Below, piece by piece: positions 1 through 6,018 of a stretch of DNA of 7,800 bases (its first letter is position 1; every line of letters starts with the position of its first letter). The translations under genes and the position numbers were made by a program. Under the pieces are notes generated by a model. It saw only the letters and a list, made by a program, of their open reading frames with translations. It made no database searches and was not told where the DNA came from. Source of the stretch: Bacteroidota bacterium (lineage in GTDB: Bacteria; Bacteroidota; Bacteroidia; JAADEI01); contig JAJRPU010000130.1 in assembly GCA_024280615.1 (NCBI GenBank), positions 1-7,800 on the forward strand, read 5' to 3'.

Positions 1-734
1 ACCGAAGGGGCGAAATTTATTGTTTTATTGATTGCAAAATATCTATGAAAGGAAGAGATAAAAACCGGTGCCGACGGTGCTCCAGGAGGCATATTTGCCG
101 AAACTCCAATACCCAATTCGCAAACAAAATAATTGGATATATTGGCTCGCCTAACATCTTTCCTATTTGTGTTTCTTTCACTGTTTCCCTGCTTCAATTG
201 GTATATGACCATAGCGAAAGGATAATTAAGTCCCAGATTAGGCATGGATAGGGCTCCTGCAGAGTAGTGCAAAACGCCTACGCCAACAGTTAGCCTGGAT
301 AACCTATATCCTGCAAAAACATAAGTAACGTTATTCAGGTAGCTACCGATAGATACATTCTCTTGATTTGAATAGAAGTCATACTTCTTTGTTAATATGG
401 CAAGTCCTGTGCCCATTTTGAAGCGAAACCTATTATTTTTTGAGGAAAAGTTCCAAGTGATAGAGATTCCATATGCTTTGCCAAGAATTTCACTATTGCC
501 ATTATCTTGGAAGTGAACAGTTATTGAAGTAAAACTGTTCTGCCACGTTGAATCAGTCCATGGCAGTTGCAATGAAGCCATCAATAAGGGAGACGGCACT
601 GTCTTTATGTGAAGCATTTTAGTAGTGTGCGGTACTAATTGAGATATAGACCCTGCTATTTCAATTCCCTCTAATGCAAAAGATGGCATAACATAAAAAA
701 CAATCAATAATTTTTGTATATACAATTGTATCAC
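1..734 (-). CDS. PagL-like acyloxyacyl hydrolase (lipid A 3-O-deacylase family), 3' end cut by window edge
   Basis: An open minus-strand frame runs from a GTG at 734-732 to the window edge without a stop (244 codons seen). Residues 1-20 form a signal peptide ending MPSFA, so the product is exported. The body reads as an outer-membrane barrel with the PagL-family hallmarks: GTGLAILTKKYDF at 108-120, an NxxxIGSYLN segment near 126-134, and LHYSAG at 155-160 followed by PNLGLN at 165-170. In PagL enzymes the His and Ser of an HxSNG-like motif are catalytic and remove a fatty acyl chain from lipid A at the outer membrane; here they are H156 and S158. The Asn that usually follows the Ser is Ala159. 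The gene overlaps its upstream neighbour by 4 nt (GTGA), implying translational coupling. A TTG at 725-723 is an alternative start with better spacing from the upstream AAGGTGA. Family call is fairly firm; activity is inferred. Confidence 0.8.
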   Translation of the reverse strand, partial: MIQLYIQKLLIVFYVMPSFALEGIEIAGSISQLVPHTTKMLHIKTVPSPLLMASLQLPWTDSTWQNSFTSITVHFQDNGNSEILGKAYGISITWNFSSKNNRFRFKMGTGLAILTKKYDFYSNQENVSIGSYLNNVTYVFAGYRLSRLTVGVGVLHYSAGALSMPNLGLNYPFAMVIYQLKQGNSERNTNRKDVRRANISNYFVCELGIGVSANMPPGAPSAPVFISSFHRYFAINKTINFAPS

Positions 735-1357
735 CTTCTCTTTTTCTTTCTTGCCTTTAGCCATTGAAAAAATTTAGCCCATGCCCATAAGTTCACGAAA
801 GAAGACGGCAATTGTCTGTAGTAATAGAACTGATTGACATGCTGAGCAAAAGTTTGAGCCTGAGCCAATTCAGGGGGTGTCTCTGTGGTTTCATAGGCAA
901 GTTTGTTCAAGACCTCTGGCGAAAGGGTCTGAACGTAAGAAGGCTCTTCTAACTGCAAGGCTAAGAATGCCTGTTTGAATTGTTCTGGAGAGGGCCATGG
1001 GTATACGGTTACTTCTTGAAGAGTAAGGGTGTCTGGTTCCAAACGCACTATAAGAAATATCCTATTTGTATCGGGAACGACAGTTGTCCACGTTTGATAA
1101 CCCACATATTCAATCTGAATGGTATCCCCCGGCATTGCTGGAAGAGCAAAATACCCGTCTATTCTGGACAAAGTTCCTTCATTACGCGTTTTGTTGATTA
1201 TATGAGCAAATGGTAAAGGCACAGTTGAATCGCCTTCTTCTGTGATAACAATCCCACTTACTTGAACAACACTTTGTGCATAAAGAGAAGACATTATTCC
1301 AAGGAACCAAACCAAGAACCTAAATCTTGATAATAATTTTGCCAAACTGTTTAGCAT
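731..1357 (-). CDS. Exported carboxypeptidase-regulatory-like (transthyretin-fold) domain protein
   Basis: From the ATG at 1357 the product is 208 residues. Residues 1-27 are a signal peptide (K7, R11, R13, then a hydrophobic stretch ending SSLYA before QS). Residues about 30-107 match the CarboxypepD_reg-like fold common in Bacteroidota: VSGIV, then PLPFAHI, GTLSRIDGYFAL, GDTIQIEYVGY and IVRLEP, followed by LQEVTVYP, which resembles the linker that precedes TonB-dependent plugs. No plug or barrel follows; the rest is a polar helical segment ending in a basic KARKKKRR tail. It is probably a periplasmic or surface protein of unknown specific role. An upstream in-frame ATG at 1381 would add eight residues and lengthen the overlap with the preceding dehydrogenase gene from 38 to 62 nt; I prefer 1357 because the signal peptide is complete there and GGA lies six bases upstream. 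It is coupled to the downstream PagL-like gene. Confidence 0.8.
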   Translation of the reverse strand: MLNSLAKLLSRFRFLVWFLGIMSSLYAQSVVQVSGIVITEEGDSTVPLPFAHIINKTRNEGTLSRIDGYFALPAMPGDTIQIEYVGYQTWTTVVPDTNRIFLIVRLEPDTLTLQEVTVYPWPSPEQFKQAFLALQLEEPSYVQTLSPEVLNKLAYETTETPPELAQAQTFAQHVNQFYYYRQLPSSFVNLWAWAKFFQWLKARKKKRR

Positions 1358-2327
1358 TATCCATCCATTCAAAAGCTTCATTTATCTCGTCTAATGAATA
1401 CAAACGGTCTATTACAGGTTTTAGTTTATGTGCATTCCAGAGTTCAAGCATTTCTTCAAAGTCTGATGGACTTCCCATCGTACTGCCAAGAATATTTAAA
1501 TGTCTCCAGAACACTTTAGCAGTGGATAGTTGAGGAATCTTCCCTGCCGTTTGGCCATATATCACTAATCTGCCTCCGGGATTCAAAATGTCAATTATTT
1601 GGGGTATGTTGGGTCCAGATGCTCCATCAATCACTACGTCAACACCTCCCCATTTTTGAATTATCTTTTTATGCCAGTCATCATGAGTGTATAAATAACC
1701 ATCTGTTGCACCCAGTTCTAAGGCTCTATCAATCTTTTGCAGAGAAGATGACGTAACAATTATTTTATCCGTTATGGTAGTTGCCATTTTAAGTGCCATA
1801 AGTGCAACTCCACCTCCAATACCAGTTATTAATATCGTATTTCCTTGCTGGGGTCTGCCTCTATAAAATAGAGCTCTATATGCAGTAACTCCTGCTAAAG
1901 GCAAGACGGCTGCTTCCTCGTCACTTAAATGCAAAGGAGGTTGATAAACATTTTCCGCGGGAACGACAACATACTCAGCAAAAGTGCCATCTGTCGGATT
2001 ACCTAATATGTGAAAGGAAGGTGACTGAACTTCTCTGGACGGTCCCCATTCCAGACCTGGATTAACAATGACTTTCTTGCCAACCCATGCTGAATCAACC
2101 TCTGAACCAACTTTTTCTACAATCCCAACACAATCAGAGCCCAGAATCACTCCCCTTCTGATACCGGGATATAGCCCTTTTTGAATCCATACATCACGAT
2201 GATTAACACTCGCATATAGAACTTTTATTAGCATTTGTGTTGGACCGGGTTCAGGAACCGCAACTTCTTTTATAATAAGTGGCTTACCGGGTTCGGGTAA
2301 TACAGCAGCCCTCATCACTTGTGCCAT
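1320..2327 (-). CDS. Zinc-independent MDR-family NAD(P)H oxidoreductase (quinone oxidoreductase-like)
   Basis: This 335-residue protein has the normal length and order of a medium-chain dehydrogenase/reductase. The GroES-like half holds VNHRDVWIQKG (41-51) and GSDCVGIVEKVG (63-74), then GTFAEYVVVPAENVY (114-128). The nucleotide-binding half holds LPLAGVTAYRAL (142-153) and the Rossmann turn GIGGGVAL (169-176), then DVVIDGASG (230-238) and GGRLVIYG (251-258). The catalytic zinc ligands of classical alcohol dehydrogenases are missing: His43 lies in the usual Cys region and GSD replaces GHE. The structural-zinc lobe (about 91-113) keeps its length but has no cysteines. It is therefore expected to reduce quinones, enones or similar electrophiles with NAD(P)H in the cytoplasm; the substrate cannot be read. 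The ATG lies 14 nt after the DsbA-like gene's stop, so they are probably co-transcribed. Confidence 0.9.
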   Translation of the reverse strand: MAQVMRAAVLPEPGKPLIIKEVAVPEPGPTQMLIKVLYASVNHRDVWIQKGLYPGIRRGVILGSDCVGIVEKVGSEVDSAWVGKKVIVNPGLEWGPSREVQSPSFHILGNPTDGTFAEYVVVPAENVYQPPLHLSDEEAAVLPLAGVTAYRALFYRGRPQQGNTILITGIGGGVALMALKMATTITDKIIVTSSSLQKIDRALELGATDGYLYTHDDWHKKIIQKWGGVDVVIDGASGPNIPQIIDILNPGGRLVIYGQTAGKIPQLSTAKVFWRHLNILGSTMGSPSDFEEMLELWNAHKLKPVIDRLYSLDEINEAFEWMDNAKQFGKIIIKI

Positions 2328-2341
2328 AATAACTAAGGCTT

Positions 2342-2998
2342 TTAAAGATTCTCCTCTATTAAATCTTGTATTTCATTATATGGAGCCAGCCCAGCTACGG
2401 CTTTTCCATTGATAACCAAGGTTGGAGTTGCCCTGATACCCTTCTGTAAAGCAGCTTGCATAGTGCTATCAATAAAACTATCAAGGACAGAAAGGTCAGA
2501 AAGACACTGTTCCAAGTCTTTTGCCGTTAACCCGACGTCATAAGCAGATTCAGAAAGCACGTCACCCAAATTGCTAAAGTTTTTGTAAAACTTATCGTGT
2601 ATATGCCAAAACTTTCCCTTCGTGTTAGCACACATAGCTATATATGCCGCATTGCGAGCATTAGGATGGAAAGGAAGGGGAAAGTATTTATAAACCAGCT
2701 TTGCTTTTCCTGTAATTACATAATCCGCAATAAGACGAGGCATAACATTGTTTGCAAACCTCGCACAGTAGGGACATTCAAAATCACTGTAGATTTCAAT
2801 TGTAACAGGGGCGTTTGGATCGCCAAGCACTGGGAACTCCACTAGTTTCCCAGGCTTATTGTATTTATCATAAACCTGTTCAATATTTTGCATTAGCTTC
2901 TTAACCTCATTTGTGTTCTCAAAAAAGTAATGCAAAGCAATTCCCAACGCTATCGGCAACACAGCCATCAAAAAGAAATACTTAACCCCTTGAGACAT
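2342..2998 (-). CDS. Membrane-anchored DsbA-like thioredoxin-fold oxidoreductase
   Basis: From the ATG at 2998 the product is 218 residues. An uncleaved N-terminal anchor spans about 7-26, placing the catalytic domain in the periplasm. The thioredoxin-like domain (Thioredoxin_4 type) carries the redox motif DFECPYC with C75 and C78, a helical insertion with FPLPFHPNARNAAYIAMC and KFWHIHDKFY, and the cis-proline loop RATPTLVING with P192. C123 and C165 are extra cysteines in the helical insertion, common in this subfamily. It should form, isomerise or reduce disulfides in exported proteins. An in-frame GTG at 3019 would add seven residues (SKIKRR region); I favour the ATG because a candidate promoter's -7 box overlaps that GTG and AAGGAGA sits just before the ATG, although with very short spacing. 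The gene follows the ferredoxin gene by about 100 nt and precedes the oxidoreductase gene by 14 nt. Confidence 0.88.
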   Translation of the reverse strand: MSQGVKYFFLMAVLPIALGIALHYFFENTNEVKKLMQNIEQVYDKYNKPGKLVEFPVLGDPNAPVTIEIYSDFECPYCARFANNVMPRLIADYVITGKAKLVYKYFPLPFHPNARNAAYIAMCANTKGKFWHIHDKFYKNFSNLGDVLSESAYDVGLTAKDLEQCLSDLSVLDSFIDSTMQAALQKGIRATPTLVINGKAVAGLAPYNEIQDLIEENL

Positions 2999-3018
2999 TC
3001 TCCTTTTTATTTTACTCA

Positions 3019-3049
3019 CGAAATTAAATAAAATACCAATATCTTCAAG
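3019..3049 (-). promoter_or_regulatory. Candidate Bacteroidota-type promoter before the DsbA-like gene
   Basis: On the minus strand a CTTG (3049-3046) is followed after exactly 19 nt by TAATTTCG (3026-3019). This fits the Bacteroidota sigma factor pattern TTTG-N19-21-TAnnTTTG with one mismatch in each box. Transcription would begin a few bases downstream and give a very short leader before the ATG at 2998. If it is real, the alternative GTG at 3019 lies inside the -7 box and would not be transcribed from this promoter. Confidence 0.4.
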
Positions 3050-3065
3050 TGACCTATACTGACTA

Positions 3066-3085
3066 ATGCCTCAATATGCCTCAAT
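3066..3085. repeat. Perfect 10-bp tandem repeat between ferredoxin and DsbA-like genes
   Basis: Two adjacent identical copies of ATGCCTCAAT occupy 3066-3075 and 3076-3085, directly followed by the palindrome TTGATCAA. The element lies 17 to 36 nt upstream of the candidate -33 box of the DsbA-like gene. It could be an activator-binding site or a chance replication-slippage duplication; nothing in the sequence decides between them. Confidence 0.6.
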
Positions 3086-3096
3086 TGATCAAACAA

Positions 3097-3447
3097 TTAT
3101 TCTCCGTGTAATCTCCTTTTCTTGGCTAAAAGCTGCTCTTCGGTCTCCGGATATCTTGGGTCCGGCACACAGCAGTCCACAGGGCATACAGCAGCACACT
3201 GAGGCTCGTCATAGAATCCCTTACATTCAGTGCATTTATCAGGAACAATGTAATAGTGTTCGTCGCTAAGGGGCGGCTGAGGCTCTTCAGCATCAACTGT
3301 CCTGCCGTCGAACAGTTGGTAGGGTCCTTTAACGCTTGTCCCATCCGCTATTCTCCAAGGAACACCTCCTTCATAAATAGCATTATTCGGGCATTCAGGC
3401 TCACAAGCACCACAATTAATGCACTCGTCTGTTATCATTAATGCCAT
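3097..3447 (-). CDS. 2[4Fe-4S] dicluster ferredoxin
   Basis: This 116-residue cytoplasmic protein carries two [4Fe-4S] motifs. Cluster 1 is C9-x2-C12-x2-C15-x3-C19-P. Cluster 2 is C72-x2-C75-x8-C84-x3-C88-P; the eight-residue spacing between its second and third cysteines is typical of Alvin-type (Allochromatium) ferredoxins. An acidic stretch of about 50 residues separates the clusters, much longer than in classical bacterial ferredoxins, and a C-terminal extension (VDCCVPDPRYPETEEQ) ends in a basic KKRRLHGE tail. This length and layout are those of the conserved ferredoxin found across Bacteroidota. It is a low-potential electron carrier; its partner is not visible. The gene is the first of the leftward block, with a TATATTTG box 17 nt before its ATG. 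An overlapping ORF in another frame at 3126-3344 is a shadow. Confidence 0.93.
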   Translation of the reverse strand: MALMITDECINCGACEPECPNNAIYEGGVPWRIADGTSVKGPYQLFDGRTVDAEEPQPPLSDEHYYIVPDKCTECKGFYDEPQCAAVCPVDCCVPDPRYPETEEQLLAKKRRLHGE

Positions 3448-3464
3448 AGCGTGTCATTTTTATA

Positions 3465-3472
3465 CAAATATA
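3465..3472 (-). promoter_or_regulatory. Candidate -7 box for the ferredoxin gene
   Basis: The minus strand reads TATATTTG, a full match to the Bacteroidota -7 consensus TAnnTTTG, ending 17 nt before the ferredoxin ATG. The expected -33 TTTG at 19-21 nt is absent; the nearest TTTTG is only 13 nt upstream. The call therefore rests on one box. Confidence 0.4.
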
Positions 3473-3515
3473 CGCACAGAAAAAGCAAAAGGTTCTTGTT
3501 AGTGATGATATAAAT

Positions 3516-3546
3516 TTTGCCCCCAAAAATTTTGAGCGTAATTTAG
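3516..3546 (+). promoter_or_regulatory. Candidate Bacteroidota-type promoter for the YceI / diheme / barrel cassette
   Basis: TTTG at 3516-3519 is followed after 19 nt by TAATTTAG at 3539-3546, matching TTTG-N19-TAnnTTTG with one mismatch in the -7 box. The ATG at 3567 lies 20 nt further on. No other plausible promoter was seen before the second or third gene, so it probably drives all three. Confidence 0.45.
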
Positions 3547-3566
3547 CAAATCAAAACATAACAACT

Positions 3567-4172
3567 ATGCTGTATAGAAAAAAAGCGATCTCTACATCTT
3601 TGATAATGACAATCGGGGGATTATTATTTATGATGGGTTCTGGAAGGTTTGCGCAACAGCGAGAAATGTGCATTTTTGTTACTGACACATTATTTATAAA
3701 ATTTTACTCTGATGAAATAGTTACTGACATCGATGCCTACACTACCAAAGGCGTGGGAGCCTATAATAGATGCACTAACACGATTTATTTTAAAATACCT
3801 TCTGCCTCTTTCAAGTTTGCCAATAGTCTGATGGGCGAACACTATCGCGAGCAATACATGGAAGTCCATAAATACCCTAACATCACTTTCAAAGGGTCCT
3901 TGGAAGTTAAGGATACCCGGGATGCCCCAGGAACATATAAAGCAGTAGCAAAAGGTAATATGACTATCCACGGGGTTACAAGAGAAGTTACGATCCCGGG
4001 AACCGTTACGGTGCATCAAGATGGAACTTTTGAGGGGAAGACAGTGTTTTGGGTCAAACCAACTGACTACGGTATTAAACAACCGTCAATGGCTGGGGTC
4101 ACCGCCGCCGATTCAGTTCAGGTGACCGTGTGGTTCAGAATGATTCCTTACACAAAAAAATCTGAAAAATAA
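3567..4172 (+). CDS. Exported YceI-family lipocalin-fold protein
   Basis: The 201-residue product begins with a signal peptide (RKK at 4-6, hydrophobic core to about 24, then SGRFAQQ), so it is periplasmic or surface-exposed. The mature part follows the YceI domain of Bacteroidota: a first strand pair about 36-60, SFKFANSLMGEHYREQYME (81-99), KYPNITFKG (102-110), GTYKAVAKGNMTIHGVTRE (122-140) and a final VQVTVWFRM strand (185-192). YceI proteins form an extended lipocalin-like barrel that holds long amphiphilic ligands such as isoprenoid quinones or fatty acid amides; the ligand here is unknown. C35 and C69 could pair as a disulfide. It is first in a plus-strand cassette, nine nucleotides ahead of a diheme lipoprotein gene, and divergent from the ferredoxin gene. 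This context suggests a quinone or other redox-active lipid as ligand, but that is inference. Confidence 0.92.
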   Translation: MLYRKKAISTSLIMTIGGLLFMMGSGRFAQQREMCIFVTDTLFIKFYSDEIVTDIDAYTTKGVGAYNRCTNTIYFKIPSASFKFANSLMGEHYREQYMEVHKYPNITFKGSLEVKDTRDAPGTYKAVAKGNMTIHGVTREVTIPGTVTVHQDGTFEGKTVFWVKPTDYGIKQPSMAGVTAADSVQVTVWFRMIPYTKKSEK

Positions 4173-4181
4173 AGTGTCAAA

Positions 4182-4658
4182 ATGAAGAAGCTAAGTGTGT
4201 TACTTTCTTTTCTTGGATTAGCATACGTTGGAGTTGTCTCTTCTGGCTGCGAAGAAGCAGAGTGGGATGAACCCAAAGTTAGTTACCATGGTGAAGATGA
4301 AAGCCACAACTGGGGAATGAACTGTATGGATTGTCATCGCAGGGGAGGTCCCGGGGAAGGTTGGTTTACTATAGGCGGTTCAGTAGCCAAATTAGGCACC
4401 AATGAACCTTATCCAAACGTAACCATTGAATTGTGGGAAGAAATTGGTGTTGGGAAACCAGTAGCAGTAATAGAAGTTGATGCCTTAGGTAATTTTTACA
4501 CAACGGAGCCTATCAATTGGGGTGACGGTTTGTTTCCAGCTGTTGTAAATAAAAACGGCGACAGAATTTTCATGCCATATAAAACAATGATTGGTGCTTG
4601 TAATTCGTGCCATTTTAACAGTGAAGGAGTCAGTGCACCTCCAATCTGGGCAAAATAA
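4182..4658 (+). CDS. Small diheme c-type cytochrome lipoprotein
   Basis: The 158-residue product has a lipoprotein signal peptide with lipobox SSGC, so C23 should be acylated. Two CXXCH heme c attachment motifs follow: CMDCH at 48-52 and CNSCH at 140-144. Between them residues about 61-133 look like a beta-sandwich: FTIGGSVAK, PYPNVTIELWEE, VAVIEVDALGNFYT, resembling carboxypeptidase-regulatory/transthyretin-like folds. H36, H42 and several methionines (M46, M49, M131, M136) are possible distal ligands; H42, six residues before the first heme Cys, is an attractive one. I expect a periplasm-facing or surface lipid-anchored electron carrier. The nine-base gaps on either side to the YceI and barrel genes indicate one transcript and a shared job. 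I do not recognise a named family. The closest idea is the ShN-G-x-C-x-x-CH proteins with a beta-domain insert; redox partner and potential are unknown. Confidence 0.8.
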   Translation: MKKLSVLLSFLGLAYVGVVSSGCEEAEWDEPKVSYHGEDESHNWGMNCMDCHRRGGPGEGWFTIGGSVAKLGTNEPYPNVTIELWEEIGVGKPVAVIEVDALGNFYTTEPINWGDGLFPAVVNKNGDRIFMPYKTMIGACNSCHFNSEGVSAPPIWAK

Positions 4659-4665
4659 AAAAAGC

Positions 4666-5586
4666 ATGATGAAAAAAGTTCTTTCAGGACTCTTAGGAAC
4701 AATAATGGGATTGTCTATAGCAGCAATAGACACTCAGGCACAGGATTTAGACTTAGAAAGCATAGTGGAACAGGAAGCAGAAAAATTAGAGGCAGAGCCA
4801 ACTCTTCCCAATCCGTTTTACACTATTTGGGGCCATGTTCTACCCACTGTTAGAACACTTCCTGCCAGAATTCTGGATTTTAGAGTGTCTCATCACTTCG
4901 GGAAGGTAGCAGGCGGCTATGCTACGTTTTGGGGGCTTGGATATGCTACAGACGTGCAAATTAGCTTTAACTATGGTATCACTGATAGGATAACAGCAGG
5001 ATTTGGGTACTATAGGGGGGGCTGGGTCGCCTCTAAAAACCTTGATTTGAGGGTTAAGTATTGGATTTTAAATCAGGTTGAGGGTGCACCGTTTCATCTG
5101 TCGGTCTTGCTTGTTTCCGCATGGTCAGCCGGTTCAGTCAACCCATTTGATTTCTATGGTCCGCCCACTACAGCAACCCGTTTCTCCTTCCTCGCCATGC
5201 CAATCCTGGCTTATCAAACCAGCAAAATCACTTTCCAACTGAGCCCATATTACATCCTTAATCAGCGTGTGCCAACTGGACACCCGGGTTATTTCCTTGG
5301 GTCTGGTGTAACGATAAGGTATCTCATCACACCTATACTGGCGTTCTTAATAGAAGGGGCTTATACTTTTAACCCACCCTATGATGCTTATGTGCCAATG
5401 GTTGCCGTGGGTATAACCCTTCTCACCGGCGGACACGTGTTCTCAATAAGGTTTGTGAACTCACGATATCTACTTGAAAATTATGTACTACCTTATTCCA
5501 CTGCCACTTTCAAAGACATAAGGTTTGCTTTCTCCTTCTCCAGAGCATTCGCTTTCAAAAAGAAAGAAGGAGATAAAAAGTGGTAA
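4666..5586 (+). CDS. DUF5777-type outer-membrane beta-barrel protein
   Basis: From the ATG at 4666 the 306-residue product has a signal peptide ending TQA before QDLDLE (cut near residue 25), then an acidic helical stretch EQEAEKLEAE (35-44). The region ILDFRVSHHFGKV (69-81), FWGLGYATDVQISFNYGITDRITAGFGYYRG (88-118, read in segments) and LDLRVKYWIL (126-135) resemble the Bacteroidota DUF5777 beta-barrel family. Alternating polar/hydrophobic strands continue to a last strand DIRFAFSFSRAFAF (284-297), followed by a charged tail KKKEGDKKW. The frame is open upstream to 4591, but that part lies inside the diheme gene and lacks a signal sequence, so 4666 (or the adjacent ATG at 4669) is the start, seven nucleotides after the previous stop. 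It should be an outer-membrane channel or scaffold; what passes or docks is unknown. Co-location with YceI and diheme genes is the main clue. Confidence 0.8.
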   Translation: MMKKVLSGLLGTIMGLSIAAIDTQAQDLDLESIVEQEAEKLEAEPTLPNPFYTIWGHVLPTVRTLPARILDFRVSHHFGKVAGGYATFWGLGYATDVQISFNYGITDRITAGFGYYRGGWVASKNLDLRVKYWILNQVEGAPFHLSVLLVSAWSAGSVNPFDFYGPPTTATRFSFLAMPILAYQTSKITFQLSPYYILNQRVPTGHPGYFLGSGVTIRYLITPILAFLIEGAYTFNPPYDAYVPMVAVGITLLTGGHVFSIRFVNSRYLLENYVLPYSTATFKDIRFAFSFSRAFAFKKKEGDKKW

Positions 5587-5597
5587 AAAGGAAAGTT

Positions 5598-5954
5598 TTA
5601 ATTTGTTTTTCTAGACGAAGACTCAGTAATTACTTCTATACCCTTTAGGTATTGTGCGATGAAGTTGTATATGGCAGCTGCGACTATGGTTAATATGAAA
5701 GTCAAAACTGCCAATATAGGTGGCGATATTATTGTAAACGCCGGAAATATTATCCAGAGAAATGGCTGGTCTCCCACTGCCACCTCGTCAGGCAGGTTAC
5801 CGAAATCCCTCACTATTAACACGAAATTCAACCAAAAAAACACTATATAGAGAGCAATTAGTGAAGTCAATCCAATTACTATATCTATTTGTATCGGGTT
5901 GATGCGTTTTATTGACATTCTAAACATCTTCTTTGTTGGGTTAGAAGACGCCAT
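5598..5954 (-). CDS. Small integral membrane protein, possibly DUF3566-like
   Basis: The 118-residue product begins with a basic segment (KKMFRMSIKRINP, 8-20), then a hydrophobic helix about 23-48, a polar loop with RDFGNLPDEVAVGDQP (49-64), and a long hydrophobic region about 65-101 interrupted by SPP at 77-79, which may be one long or two short helices. The end of this region reads AAAIYNFIAQYLKGIEVITE, reminiscent of the YNxxAxxxGGIE ending of DUF3566 and related small membrane proteins; here the first Gly of GGIE is Lys. Function is unknown. The gene is convergent with the barrel gene (11 nt between stops) and stands apart from the R-M genes. A later ATG at 5927 is an alternative start that would still keep the SIKRIN segment and both hydrophobic regions. 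No terminator hairpin is evident in the 11-nt gap. Confidence 0.7.
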   Translation of the reverse strand: MASSNPTKKMFRMSIKRINPIQIDIVIGLTSLIALYIVFFWLNFVLIVRDFGNLPDEVAVGDQPFLWIIFPAFTIISPPILAVLTFILTIVAAAIYNFIAQYLKGIEVITESSSRKTN

Positions 5955-5972
5955 TGAATATATAGATTTGTA

Positions 5973-5989
5973 CAGTTAAACCAGTTAAA
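5973..5989. repeat. Tandem 8-bp repeat upstream of the small membrane protein gene
   Basis: CAGTTAAA occurs at 5973-5980 and again at 5982-5989 with one base between, giving a 9-nt period, slightly short of one DNA turn. It lies 18 to 35 nt upstream of the ATG at 5954, in the only intergenic stretch before that gene, so it could be an operator or activator half-site pair. Alternatively it is a small slippage duplication. Confidence 0.5.
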
Positions 5990-6018
5990 TTCGAAAACCT
6001 TCACTTTTGCCCAATAAG

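Noticed and set aside
45..251. Plus-strand frame of 68 residues at the left edge
   Set aside because: It is antisense to the PagL-like gene, has no domain pattern, and the minus-strand frame is open through the whole stretch with clear family motifs.
3126..3344. 72-residue minus-strand frame inside the ferredoxin gene
   Set aside because: It overlaps a ferredoxin with both cluster motifs intact and shows no recognisable domain; it is a frame shadow.
3690..4082. 130-residue minus-strand frame opposite the YceI gene
   Set aside because: It is fully antisense to a gene with strong YceI motifs and has no coherent domain itself.
4591..4665. N-terminal extension of the barrel gene's frame
   Set aside because: The extension lies inside the diheme lipoprotein gene, and a proper signal peptide begins only at the ATG at 4666.
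5546..5597. Possible terminator between the convergent barrel and membrane-protein genes
   Set aside because: Only a weak CTTTC/GAAAG hairpin with an A5 loop inside the coding region is visible, without a following T-run; only 11 nt separate the stops.
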